DNA of 64,000 nt from Odobenus rosmarus divergens (Eukaryota > Chordata > Mammalia > Carnivora > Odobenidae): positions 529,356 to 593,355 of the forward strand of contig NW_004450323.1 of NCBI RefSeq assembly GCF_000321225.1, in the 5' to 3' direction. Both the position numbers and the translations under genes were made by a program. The stretch's first letter is position 1; each line of letters begins with the position of its first letter. Positions 45,785 to 56,745 of the stretch are shown here, in pieces. Under the pieces are notes generated by a model. The model was not told the origin of the DNA, did no database searches, and was given only the letters and a program-made list of their open reading frames with translations.

Positions 45785-47179
45785 CAAGACAGTCTTTCAA
45801 TAAGGGGTGCTAAGAAAACTGGATAGCTACACATAAAAGAATGAAACTAGACCACTTTCTAACACCATACACAAAAAATAAACTCAAAATGGATTAAAGA
45901 CCTAAATTTGCAATGTAAAACCATAAAAATCCTAGAAGAGCATACAGGCAGTGACTTCTCTGACATCAGCCACAGCAATATTTTCCTCCTCAGGCAAGGA
46001 AAACAAAAGCAAAAATAAACTACTAGGACTACACCAAAATAAAAAGCTTCTGCACTGGGAAGCAAATAGTCAACAAAACTAAAAGGCAACCTACTGAATG
46101 GGAGAAGATATATGCAAATGATTTATCTGATAGGGGTTAATATCCAAAATATATAAAAAATTCATACAAGGCAACACCAAAAAATCAAACAATCCAATTA
46201 AAATATGGGCAGAGGACCTGAACAGACATTTTTCTGAAGAAGACATCCAGATGGCCAACTGACAAATAAAAAGATGCTCAACATCAATCCTCATCAAAGA
46301 TATGCAGATCAAAAGGACAATGAGATATTAGAATGGCTAAAATCAAAAACAGAAGAAACAAATGTTGTCGAGGATGTGGAGAAAAAGCAAACCTCATCTA
46401 CTGTTGGTGGGAATGCAAACTGGTACAGCCACTGTAAAGTATAAAGATTCCTCAAAAAATTAAAAATAGAAATACCATATGACCTAGTAATTCCACTATT
46501 GGGTATTTACTCAAGGAAAACAAAAACACTAATTTGAAAAGATAAATGCAGCCCTATATTTATTGCAGCATTAGTTACAATAGCCAAGACATGGAAACAA
46601 TCTAAGTGTCCATCAACAGATGAATGAATATGGAAATGTTACATATATATGTGTACATATATATTACATATAAAACATTACATTATATAATATTATACAG
46701 CCATAAAAAAAGGATGGGATCATGCCACTTGAGACAACATGAATGGACCCAGAGGGTATTATGCCAAGTGAAGTAAACCAAACTATGATAAATACCATAT
46801 GATTTCACTCATAAAAGGAATCTTTAAAAAAAAGAAAAAACAAAAGCAAAATCAGAACTATAAATACAGAGAACAACCCGATGGTTGTCAAAGGGGCAAG
46901 GTGGGGGGTTGGGAAAAATGGATGAAGGGAACAGGAAGATACAGGCTTCCAGTTACGGAATGAGTAAGTCACCAGAATAAAAAGCAAGCATAAGAAATAC
47001 AGTCAGTGATACTGTAATAGTGACGTAATGGGACAGATGGTAGCTATACTTGTGGTGGACATAGCATAAGGGATAAACTTGTTAAATTACTAAATTGTAC
47101 ACCTCAAACTAATGCAACATTGCGTGTCAACTATACTCAAATAAAAAGAAAAAAAAGGGGGAGAAAAGCCAAAGTGATA

Positions 47180-47736
47180 AATTAAAACCAAAGAAAATTT
47201 TATTTGAGAAAAAAACATGCTGTGTCATTGTAAGTATACCAAGAGATAAAGAATCCTTACTGAAGAAAAATAAATCATTTAAAAGTGAAAAAATGTAAAT
47301 GTGCATGTAAAATATTAAATATATTCAAATTCTGGTTTAACTATTAAATGATTCAATTAATACAAAAAAGTCCTACTGAAAAATAGCAAGCTAACCACTA
47401 ACATTAGCTAATGTAACAAGTAGCTAAAATCTTAAAATGAAACATTATTTCAGCTGTTTTAAAATATGCAACCTTAAAAGACAAAGTGCAACAAGCATGG
47501 ATGCATTCAGATGTCAACTATTTTGTGCGAAATATTTTAGTTTTGACAAAAAAAATTCTGATTCTTTTCCTGTAAATAGAATGCTGGGGAGATAGTGTTA
47601 TGTCAATTCAAACATTTCCCTCTTTCATCTTCAAATAATCCTATCTCTTGTCTTATAATTTTAAAGAAATCTTTTTGAAGGCTGTTCTTTGGTAGGGGTA
47701 AGAAAACAGACTGCAATCCTTATATTGTGAGATGTT
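47180..47736 (-). other. Possible 3' UTR of the candidate terminal exon
   Basis: Non-repeat sequence of about 555 nt lies downstream (leftward) of the stop codon of the exon at 47737-47866. It ends at a canonical AATAAA on the minus strand (47199-47204), 5-25 bp from the start of the adjacent L1. A length and polyadenylation signal like this would suit a last exon. Confidence 0.35.
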
Positions 47737-47866
47737 CTAGTTTAAAGAAAGCATTTCTAGTTGGTCTTCCTCTTCCTTAGTTTCATCATGTATAGAAGGA
47801 GATTCTGACTTAGAATCATCTGCATCAACTTTGATACTATCATATTTCTTTTGTTTGAAAAGTTTT
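47737..47866 (-). CDS. Candidate last coding exon, gene unknown
   Basis: On the minus strand an acceptor (aagttttattttag, AG at 47867-47868) is followed by 42 open codons and TAG (47737-47739), entering with two bases of the first codon in the previous exon. The translation begins KLFKQKKYDSIKV, continues with an acidic, Ser-rich part (DADDSKSESPSIHDETKEEE) and ends DQLEMLSLN, like a cytoplasmic tail. The same frame has a TGA 22 bp upstream of the AG, so openness starts near the splice site. An AATAAA about 535 nt downstream fits a last exon. It is in non-repeat DNA. I do not recognise the protein, and a pseudogene or chance are possible. Confidence 0.4.
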
Positions 47867-48059
47867 CTAAAATAAAACTTATTCGTTCAATAGAAGACTT
47901 GCAGTATCTTCATATGGCTGCTTAAACTTATACAAACTGAAGTGCATCTACACCTGTGGACTGCGTATCATTTTTGTCTTGGCACACACAACTAAGTCAT
48001 TTAACTTAATCTCAAATTGTAAATTATGAATATTTCAGATTTTTAAAAGTAATAGTTTA

Positions 48060-48524
48060 TACCACAAAAATGCAGTTCTCCAAACACTCTCACACAAGGA
48101 CTTCACACCTCCCTGCCCCTGACAGGTACTTCTCTGTTCTACCCCTCTGTCACCCTCAACCCCACCCTTTACCCTCCCTGACTCTCAAAGCACTGCACTC
48201 TCCTTATTGTAAAAGCAGAAGCCTTGTAAGAAAAGCTCTTGCAGGATTTCTCATCACTCCAGCCACTTTTGTCTTCACACGTTTCTTTTCTTCTTTTTTT
48301 TCCCTCCTGTCCCTGGGGAAGAGGTGCTTTTGCTTCTCACCTGCTTCCAATTCTTTTTCTTCCTGCCTTCTGGGCATATCATCCCATTAATGCTCTATCC
48401 CCCTTCCCAATTTCCCATCATCTCTAATTTCTTTCCACTTCCGAATATGTCAGTCCTCCTCATATTTTTAAAATTACCCGTGACCCTGTTGTTTCCTGTC
48501 CCCCTCCTTTTGCTCTTCCAGAAG
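48060..48524 (+). repeat. CT-rich, possible L2-like relic
   Basis: Pyrimidine-rich plus strand ('ccctgactctcaaagcactg', 'gatttctcatcactccagcc', 'ttcctgccttctgggcatat') in the style of L2 ORF2/3' sequence, immediately before a MIR. The plus ORFs at 48070-48530 (62-106 codons) overlap each other in three frames and are artefacts of this composition. Confidence 0.35.
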
Positions 48525-48650
48525 CAGTAAGGTACGGTAGTCCTAAGTACATAGCCTGCTGCCCAGCTCCCCAGGTTTGCAGCCCTGTTCCACCACCTAG
48601 TGTGACCTCTGGCAAGTTCCTTAATCTCTGAGTGTAAAATGCAGTGACCG
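48525..48650 (+). repeat. MIR fragment
   Basis: 'gtaaggtacggtagtcctaa', 'gcagccctgttccaccacct', 'agtgtgacctctggcaagtt', 'ccttaatctctgagtgtaaa' in sense order. Confidence 0.85.
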
Positions 48651-49093
48651 TATTGTTTTTATTAGCTATTTATATTACTTACTTTTAGAAAGATTAACCA
48701 TATTTCCCCCTTTATTTTCCTCTGTGGACTCTCTTCCTTACCAAGTATAGAAAGTCTGAAATTTAAAGCCACAACATTGATATGCAAAAATGAAACTTGA
48801 TTTTCTTGTAAGTGAACTGAACTTGCTCATAAGCCCCATTTTTACTTCATTATAGAAAACACTAAAATTACCCCTGGGAGAAAAACCCAGTGCTGCTGAT
48901 CTTAAAGTTTGTCTGGTGCATCAAAGCTCAACTGAAGCCACCCCTGTTTTGTGTGTCTAATTATAGAGACTTCTTAGTGAAAAAGTGTGCAGTGGACTTA
49001 TCCTTGGAATTGGATTCCATTACAAATGGGAATTAATAGCGCAAGACTATCCCTGCAGGCATGGCTAACACAAGATACCAGACGTACCCTACT

Positions 49094-49326
49094 GGGGCAC
49101 CTGGGTGGCTCAGTCAGCTAAGCGTCCGACTCTTGATTTCAGCTGGGGTCCTCAGGTGGTGATCTCAAGGCTGTGATCTTGGGTAATGATCTCAGGGTCG
49201 TGGGATTGAGCCCCAGGTCAGGCTCTGCACTCAGCCCAGAGTCCTGCTTATCCGTGTCCCTCCCCCTCTAGTCCTCCTCTCTTTCTTTCTTGTTCCCATA
49301 AATTAATTAATTAAATAAATTTTTTA
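49094..49326 (+). mobile_element. SINEC with internal expansion
   Basis: Head ggggcacctgggtggctcag; the body holds extra copies of 'tgatctcaaggc / tgtgatcttgggta / atgatctcaggg' (49155-49198), making it about 40 bp longer than other copies. CT arm and (AATT)n-like tail follow. The TSD is gacgtaccctact / gagtgtaccttact. Confidence 0.9.
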
Positions 49327-50663
49327 GAGTGTACCTTACTTATTTTTTTATGTTTTTTATGTATAACACACATATAGGAAAATACACAAATCTTAAGTAC
49401 ACAGCTCAAAGAATTTTTACAGAAGGAAACACACCCATCCAACTACCACACGGGTCAAGATGTGGAATATTACCAGCATCCCAGGAATCTCCTTTGTGCC
49501 ACATTCCAGTAATTACCACTCCAAAGGAATCTGCTCATCTAATTATAATCACCATAAGATTAGTTTTCACTGTTTTTGAATTTCAAATAAATACGATCAT
49601 ACCAAAGTACACTACACACATGTGCTCTTAGGTGTCTGAGTTCTTTCACTCAATAGTTTGTGAGATTTATCCATGGTATCCCTGTAATTTTCACTGTTGC
49701 ATAGCTCCCTTGGGGAAATATATCCAAATTTATGTATCCATCCCATTCATGGGCATTTGAGTTGTATGGGGCTACTACAAACAGTGGTGCTCTAAACAAT
49801 CTGGTACCTGTCTTCTGATGCTCATATATAAGCATTTATATTGGGAACAAATGCAGTAGAATTGAGTCATAGGTTAAGTGTACTATCAGGTTTCCAAAGT
49901 GGTTTTACAAATTTAAATTCCCACCAACAGTATTGCAAAAGTTCCAGGTGTTCTGTATCATCAATTCTTGGTATTGCCAGATTTTTAAATTTTACCATTC
50001 TGATAGATGTGTAGTAGTATTTCTTTATTTTAAGTCATCATTCCCTGATGACTAAAAATTTGAGGATTTTTTTTTAATGGTATTGGTCATTTGGATATAT
50101 ACCCCTTTAGGAAGAAACTTTGGGAGTTTCTTATGTATTAATTAAATTGTTCTTTCTTTTATTGGTTTGTTAGACTTATTAAGTAATTCGTGTAAGTCAC
50201 CTATTATATATACTACATTTTGCAAATATCTTCTGTGAATTGTCTTTCATTTCTCTTCAGGTAATTTTTATAAAGAGGAGTTCTTAATTTTAATTAAATC
50301 AAATTTATTAAACTTTTATGGTTATTGCTACTTGCTTTCTGCTTATCAAATCTTTGTTTAACAAATCTTTGTCATAAAAATATTCCCCCTCCTATATTAT
50401 CTCCTAGAAGCTTTATTGTTTTTATTTTTAATTTCACCTGAATTTGATTTTTGTGGCTTGTCTGAGATAGGAATCAAGTTCTTTTTTTCCACATGAATAT
50501 CCAGTTGGTCCAGCACTATCTATATATGAGACTATCTACTACAGTAATATTTTCTTTTAATCAAGTTTCCAATTATGCATGGATCTGTTTCTGAATTACT
50601 CTGTTTTATTCACCTATTTGTCTATCCTTGGGCCAGTATCTACTCTTCATTGTTATAACTCTT

Positions 50664-50759
50664 TTGCCCAATGCAGGGCTTGAACTCACGACCCTGAGAT
50701 CAAGATTGATCTGAGATCAAGAGTCAGATCCTTAACTGACTGAGTCACCCAGGCGCCCC
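50664..50759 (-). mobile_element. Short SINEC with internal duplication
   Basis: Antisense short SINE: 'aatgcagggcttgaactcac', 'gaccctgagatcaagattga' (the segment gagatcaaga occurs twice), head 'ctgagtcacccaggcgcccc'. Flanking ttataa(c/t)tctt gives the TSD. Confidence 0.88.
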
Positions 50760-51041
50760 TCTTATAATTCTTAATAAGTCTTGATAGCTAGTAGTCTAAA
50801 TCTTCCAGCTTTGGTCACATAGGTTACCTTATCTATTCTCAATTCCTTGCTTTTTGATAAAAACTTTAGGATCAACTTTACATTTCCTCTAAAAAAAACT
50901 GCTGGAATTTTAACTGGGATTGCATTGAATTTAGAGATTAATATGGAGACAATGATATCACTGTAACATTTAATAATTTTATCCATGAACACAACATATT
51001 ATTCCACATATTTAGGTCTTTAATTTCTCTCAGTAATGTTT

Positions 51042-51226
51042 TTTTTTAAGATTTTATTTATTTATTTGAGAGAGAGGGCGTGAGCAAGAGAGAGCGGACA
51101 GGGGGGAGAGGGAGAAGCAGACTTCCCACCGAGCAGGGAACCTGACAGGGGGTTGACCCCAGGACCCTGGGATCATGACCCAAACTAAATGCAGATGCTT
51201 ATCCAAATGAGCCACCCAGGTGCCCC
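51042..51226 (-). mobile_element. SINEC
   Basis: Poly(T)/AAGATTTTATTTATTTATT, 'gagcaagagagagcggacag', 'ccaggaccctgggatcatga', head 'atgagccacccaggtgcccc'. TSD tctctcagtaatgttt perfect (51026-51041 and 51227-51242). Confidence 0.96.
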
Positions 51227-51439
51227 TCTCTCAGTAATGTTTCAAGGTTTCTGTGTTCTTGTATGGCTCCCATTAAATTTATTCCTAGGTTTTTAGTATT
51301 TAAATTTTCCATTTTAAAAAATTAAATTTATAATTTAAAATTTTTTAACTTCATCTTAGTTTATTAATATTTAGAAATATCACTGAGTTTTGAATGCTTA
51401 TTTTATATCATTGACCTTTCTAAATTCACTTAATAATTT

Positions 51440-51491
51440 TTTATTTAAACTCAAGTGGCCAAGGTATACTACATCATTAGTTTTTGATATA
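51440..51491 (-). mobile_element. Ultra-short L1 3' end inside L1
   Basis: 'ttatttaaactcaagtggcc', 'aaggtatactacatcattag', 'tttttgatat' is the last ~55-60 bp of a carnivore L1. The flanks cttaataattt / tctaataattt look like a TSD. Confidence 0.6.
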
Positions 51492-52573
51492 ATTCTAATA
51501 ATTTATCTATAAATTATTTTGAATTGTCTACATAATCATAACTAAAAATGATAATGTATTTCATTTCTTTTTTCTACCTTACCTTCGATTTCCTTTTCTT
51601 ACTTTATTCTACTGTTCAGGATTTCTATTAAAATGTTAAATAGAAGTTATAGTAGCAAATATCCTTGTCTTATATCTGATCTCACAGGAAAATCTTTTAA
51701 TATTTTATCATTAAGTGAATGTGAAGTTTCTGTTTGTAGATATCTTCTACCAGATTGAATGAGATATTTTCTATTCTTAATTTTCTGAGAATCTTATTTG
51801 TAATTAATGAGTAACAAATGTTATCAATTGTTTATACATATTTAGATGTTTATATATATATATATGTATATTTAGAAAGGGGGAAACATGGTTTCCTTGT
51901 TTAGTCTCTTAATATAGTAATCGGCATTAATTTTCATGTGTTAAACCAAACTTGCACTTGTACAATAAACCACCTGGGTAATATATCAGCAGATATTATT
52001 TGCTAATATTTGATTCAGTATATTTTCATCTATGTTCCTGATATTACCTTGTAATTTGATTTTCTTATAATTTTCTTGTCAGAGATTGGTATCAAAATTA
52101 TACTAGACTTAGAAAACAAGCTGAGAATTGTTTTGTCTTTATTCTATTGTCTGGAGGAATCTGTACAAAATTAGTGTGATTTCTGTCTTAAATGTTTGGG
52201 GTAATTTGCCAGTAAAGTTTTCTGGGTTGAAAATTTTCTTTCTGGGAGGTCCTTAATTATGGGTTCAATTTCATTAATAAATATTATTCAGGCTTTAAAT
52301 TTCTTATGTCAACTTTTGTATGTTATGTTTTGCAAAGAATTTGTCTACTTTATCTAAATTGTCAAATTTATTGGCAAGGTGTTGTTCAAAATAACCTTTT
52401 ATTTTAAAAATTTCTATAGGATCCATAGCAATCTCCCCTTTTACCACTCCTGATATTGGTAATTTAAATTTTTTTCTTTTCTTTCTGAACCATTTTTCTA
52501 GGATTTATATTTTAAACTCTTTGAACTCTGTTGAAATTTGTTTTGGGGCACTTGAAAAATGTATATTCTGCAG

Positions 52574-52676
52574 GGTTTGTTGTTTTTAAGTAGGTTTCAC
52601 ACCCAATGTGGGGCTTGAACTCACAACCCTGAGACCAAGAGTCACATGCTCTACCAACTAACCAGCCAGGTGACCC
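52574..52676 (-). mobile_element. Short SINEC (older subfamily)
   Basis: 'tttttaagtaggtttcacac', 'ccaatgtggggcttgaactc', 'acaaccctgagaccaagagt', head 'ccagccaggtgaccc'. TSD tatattctgcag perfect (52562-52573 and 52677-52688). Confidence 0.94.
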
Positions 52677-53930
52677 TATATTCTGCAGTTTTAGGTACAA
52701 TGTTCCCTATATGTCACTTAAGACAAGTTTTAAAATTTAGTTGTTAAAATTTTAAATCTCATATTCATCTGACACTTCGTTGGGGACAGTGGTCTATATA
52801 TTTCCTACTGAAAAAAGTATGCTAACTCTCCCAGTCTAATAGTGAATTTGTGTATTTCTTTTTTTCTTTGTAGCTCCATGTCATATACATATTCTTGGTC
52901 CATATGTCTATATGTAGAGAGAGAAGACAGGAGGGAAAGGCAAGCAATAGGCAACACTGTCTGGATATGGATGTGAAATTTGTTGCATCTTCCCGATAAT
53001 TGATTCTTTATCATTATCAAATGTTTTCTTTGTCCTGAGTAACATTAATATCTGTCTCTTATAAGCAGTTAATACTTGGTTTTGTCTTTTAATCCAATCT
53101 GAAGAGTTTGCCATTTAATTGCATTATTTAGTCAATTTACATTTAATGCTGCAAGTGCTATACTTGAGTTTTTATCTTACATTTTACTATTTGTTTTCTA
53201 CTTAACCTGTTTTATGTTTCCTATTTTAAAAATTTCTTACATCTTTTAATGAAGTACTTCTTTTATTTTTTAATTGCTATTAACGTGGTAATGACCTATG
53301 TTTATATATTATTCTTTAGTGTTTACCTTAGAGATCACAGGAGGCATCCTCCATTTAGAGTCTTCTTAAATTGTACTTTCACCATTTCCTAACCGCATTT
53401 CCCCTCTCCCAAACTGGTGTTATAGTTCTCATATATTTAAATTCTACATGTATTTGAAGCCACATAAGACCAGTTTTAACTGTTTTAAAAAGTAAATATT
53501 CATATAGATTTACCCATATATTTACATTTTCCATTGTTCTTCCTTCCTGCATTGCCATGATTCCCTTGGGGATCATTTTCCTTAAGCATTTCTTTTAGAA
53601 TATGCCTACTAATGATACATTCTCTCAGGGTTATTTGTCTTTTATTCACCTTCATTTTTGAAAAATGTGTTTATGGGTCAGCATGTTTATTTCTGTTGTC
53701 TTCAAGCTTTGATAATTTGTTCTGAGAAAACTTCTTTCAGTCTTATTATGTTCCTTTGATGATGTGTCTTTGTATTCTTTGGATTGGAATTTATTCCAAT
53801 CCAATTCTTTGGATTTTAAAAATTTATTTTTTTTGTTTTATGTTGTGCCTGGTGTGCTTTTGATTTTGTTCCCTGTGGAACTTGTAGAGCTTTTTTAGTC
53901 TGTCTTGACATTTATATCAGGTTTAGAATT

Positions 53931-54122
53931 TTTTTTAAGATTTTATTTATTTGAGAGAGAGAGTACAAGTGGGAGGAGGGGCAGAAGGAGAGGGAGAGAA
54001 TCTCAAGAAGACTGCACCCTGATCAGTGTGGAACCTGATGCAGGGCTGGACCCCACAACCCAAGACCATGACCCAAACCTAAACCAAGAGTCAGCCGCTT
54101 AACTAAGTCACCCAGGTACCCC
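53931..54122 (-). mobile_element. SINEC
   Basis: 'ttttttaagattttatttat', GA-rich arm, 'cctgatgcagggctggaccc', head 'aagtcacccaggtacccc'. Perfect 16-bp TSD tatcaggtttagaatt (53915-53930 and 54123-54138). Confidence 0.95.
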
Positions 54123-54832
54123 TATCAGGTTTAGAATTCTTAACCACTATCTCTTCAAATTTGGGTATGTCTCTTTTTCTTTTGTGGACTCTGATATGTT
54201 AGATCTTTTTACTGCATCATATTTGTCCTTAGTTTTTCCTGATGCTTGAATATGGTTATTTTCTATAAACTTATTCTCCAGTTCACTAATCATTTATTTT
54301 GCTATGTCTAATAAGTTTTAAATCTATCTACTAAATTTTTAATTTCAGTTATTATAATTTTAAGTTCTAAAATTTTTATTTCTTTTTTGTATTTTCCAGC
54401 TTTCTGACTGTAGTTTCAGTATTTCTCCTAGCTTTATGAACATACTGATTAGCATTATTTAAATATCATCAAGTAATTCCAATATCTGGATCATTTATGA
54501 GTTTATTTCTACTGTATTTTTTCACTTGGCTTTCCTTCATTTCGTCCTGTTTTCTGACATGCCTATCAATTTTAGATGGGGACATTTTATGTAAAACCTT
54601 CAGACATTATAGATTATGTTACTACATCCAGATAGGATTTAATTTTCTTCTGGAAATCAAATAGATCATGTAGATTACTTTGATCCAGTCAGGGCTTGAG
54701 ATGATTTAAAGTGGTATTTCAGATTTGGTGAGGGCTCTTCTATTTACTGTTCTTCCTTACATTCCAGGGTCCACTGTTTCAGACATCTCTGTTGAATGCT
54801 CATAGACGTGCTCATTAGAGTCCTCCTTCTTG

Positions 54833-55444
54833 ATGTGGTATATATATACAGTGGAATATTATGCAGCCATCAAAAGGAATGAAATCTTACCATTTGTAAC
54901 AACATGGATGGAACTGGAGGGTATTATGCTGAGCGAAATAAGTCAATCAGAGAAAGACATGTGCCATATGAACCTCACTGATATGAGGAATTCTTAATCT
55001 CAGGAAACAAACTGAGGGTCACTGGAGTGGTGGGGGGTGGGAGGGATGGGGTGGCTGGGTGATAGATATTGGGGAGGGTATGTGCTATGGTGAGCTCTGT
55101 GAACTGTGTAAGACTGTTGAATCACAGACCTGTACCTCTGAAACAAATAATACCTTATATGTTAAAAAAAAAAAAAAAAAGAAGATAGCAGGAGGGGAAG
55201 AATGAAGGGGGGGAATCAGAGGGGGAGATGAACCATGAGAGACTATGGACTCTGAGAAACAAACTGAGCGTTCTAGAGGGGAGAGGGGTGGGGGGATGGG
55301 TTAGCCTGGTGATGGGTATTAAAGAGGGCACGTTCTGCATGGAGCACTGGGTGTTATACGCAAACAATGAATCATGGAACACTACATCAAAAACGAATGA
55401 TGTAATGTATGGTGATTAACATAATAATAATAATTTTTAAAAAA
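54833..55444 (+). mobile_element. Young L1 3' tail insertion, 5' truncated
   Basis: 612 bp: last ORF2 codons ('gcagccatcaaaaggaatga'), 3' UTR with 'gggagggtatgtgctatggt', an internal A17 run (about 55161-55178), 'agaagatagcaggaggggaa', 'gagcactgggtgttatacgc' and the terminal A-rich tail. Perfect 16-bp TSD agagtcctccttcttg (54817-54832 and 55445-55460). It belongs to the same 3'-end family as 26477-26890. Confidence 0.96.
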
Positions 55445-55600
55445 AGAGTCCTCCTTCTTGGGCAGCCCTGAAGTCAGATGCCTCCTCAGCACATGAGACT
55501 TCAACAATGACAACAAAACTCTGCTTACAGGTTTCAGTCCATTAGCAGTACTTTTGCTTATTTCTTGATCTCTCACCTCACGTACACATCTTAAGAATTG

Positions 55601-56589
55601 GTACATTCCTTGAAAGGAGATTGTCTAGAATGTTGAGCTTACTCCTCTACAGTTCCCTTTCTTCAAATCTTGGTTGCCTTGATAGCATTGAACTCCAGTG
55701 ATTATCTTCCCAGACCAACTAGTTTGCCACAAGCTCTAGGCCACCATTTCCTGCCCTGCCTCTATATTCCTCAATATTAACTGGCAAATAATTGATAACA
55801 GAAGGCATTAGGGCTGAAAGGCTTACTTCAATGTCTTTTCCTTCTCTCCAAAATCTTGACTGCGCAAGTGCTCTCTGTCTACTTGTTCTATATTACATTT
55901 AAACAGCTGGGATGTTGTTTATGATTTGGTTTTCCTTTTATGAATTTTATCTGTCTTTTGTAGTTATCATGGTGGGAGTTTGGTCTGATCCAACCTACAC
56001 TCCATTGCCAAAACTTATAATTAACTCAGTATGCTCTCTTTTCCACAACATCGTTAATAGTAATAGATACTTACTGAGAAATAAATTCCACATTTATCTT
56101 TAAAGAATGCATTTTATTACTGCACATGAAAACCCCTACATTGTTCAAATCAAGTAATCTACATTGTTGATTTTTTTTTTTATTGGATCACATAGCAGAG
56201 ATGGAATATCAATGGATCTGGGATGAGAGTATCTAATCTTGATATAAATGCAAGTACTAATTTTCTATTTATTTATAATAACAACTGGTAAGTAGATATA
56301 ATTTCTTAGAATGAAAATGCAGTTTGGTTGAACATTTGATGTGGAAATCATAAAAAGAAACCAATTAATAAATCACAAAATCTCTGCCTTAATTTTCTAT
56401 AACTTTCTTGGGGTGACAGGAACTATTACAAAGAAAAATAAATGAATGAAACCTTCTACTGCTTATAATTTTCTTGGGGAAGAAAAAAACAGTTACACAT
56501 GAAAAACATCTCAAGCAAGTTATAAAACCACATAAAATGCAGTAGAAATTAACACTGCAAACAGAATATACATACAATTAAGAACACTG
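55601..56589. other. No feature recognised
   Basis: Unclassified AT-rich DNA; the left part may be decayed 5' L1 sequence. Confidence 0.4.
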
Positions 56590-56745
56590 CATAATAATTA
56601 AGACCTTTATGAAATGCAAGCAATTTCACCTACACTATCTCATCGGATCCTAGCAACAACCCTCACAGCAAGGTATCTTCAACACTATTATAGATGAGGA
56701 AACTACCATTGACAGAGTCAACAGCTAGAGAGACCTGAGGTCAAA
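56590..56745 (-). repeat. MIR, antisense
   Basis: 'aatttcacctacactatctc', 'atcggatcctagcaacaacc', 'ctcacagcaaggtatcttca', 'acactattatagatgaggaa' in antisense MIR order. Confidence 0.85.

Larger units (their letters stand above)
43865..47155 (+). mobile_element. L1 with large internal deletion
   Basis: Order: ORF1 C-terminal region ('atcagctgatttttcagcag', about 44074), spacer, ORF2 N-terminus ('atcaataattactttgaatg', about 44709) and part of the endonuclease domain up to 'gaccagataaacataactga'. At about 45450 it jumps to ORF2 C-terminal coding ('gaaagaacaaagctggaggt'), then the 3' UTR ending at 47155 ('caactatactcaaataaaaa'). Roughly 2 kb including the whole RT is missing. A SINE (44942-45148) and a short L1 end (45685-45784) are inserted. 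Confidence 0.87.
49330..55600 (-). mobile_element. Old, nearly complete L1 (L1M-like), heavily invaded
   Basis: 3' UTR at 49330-49900 ('agcatcccaggaatctcctt', 'gttttcactgtttttgaatt'), then ORF2 C-terminus and RT ('actgggattgcattgaattt', about 50917; 'cctgatattaccttgtaatt', about 52036). The RT catalytic FADD has decayed to something like FSYD near 51540. The endonuclease is at about 53000-53200 and the ORF1 region at about 54130-54830, possibly on to 55600. Insertions inside it: SINEs at 50664, 51042, 52574 and 53931, an L1 end at 51440 and an L1 tail at 54833. No frame survives beyond about 70 codons. Confidence 0.78.

Noticed and set aside
48070..48530. Three overlapping plus-strand ORFs of 62-106 codons
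   Set aside because: All three frames open at once because the strand is CT-rich and short of purine-containing stops; no coding pattern.
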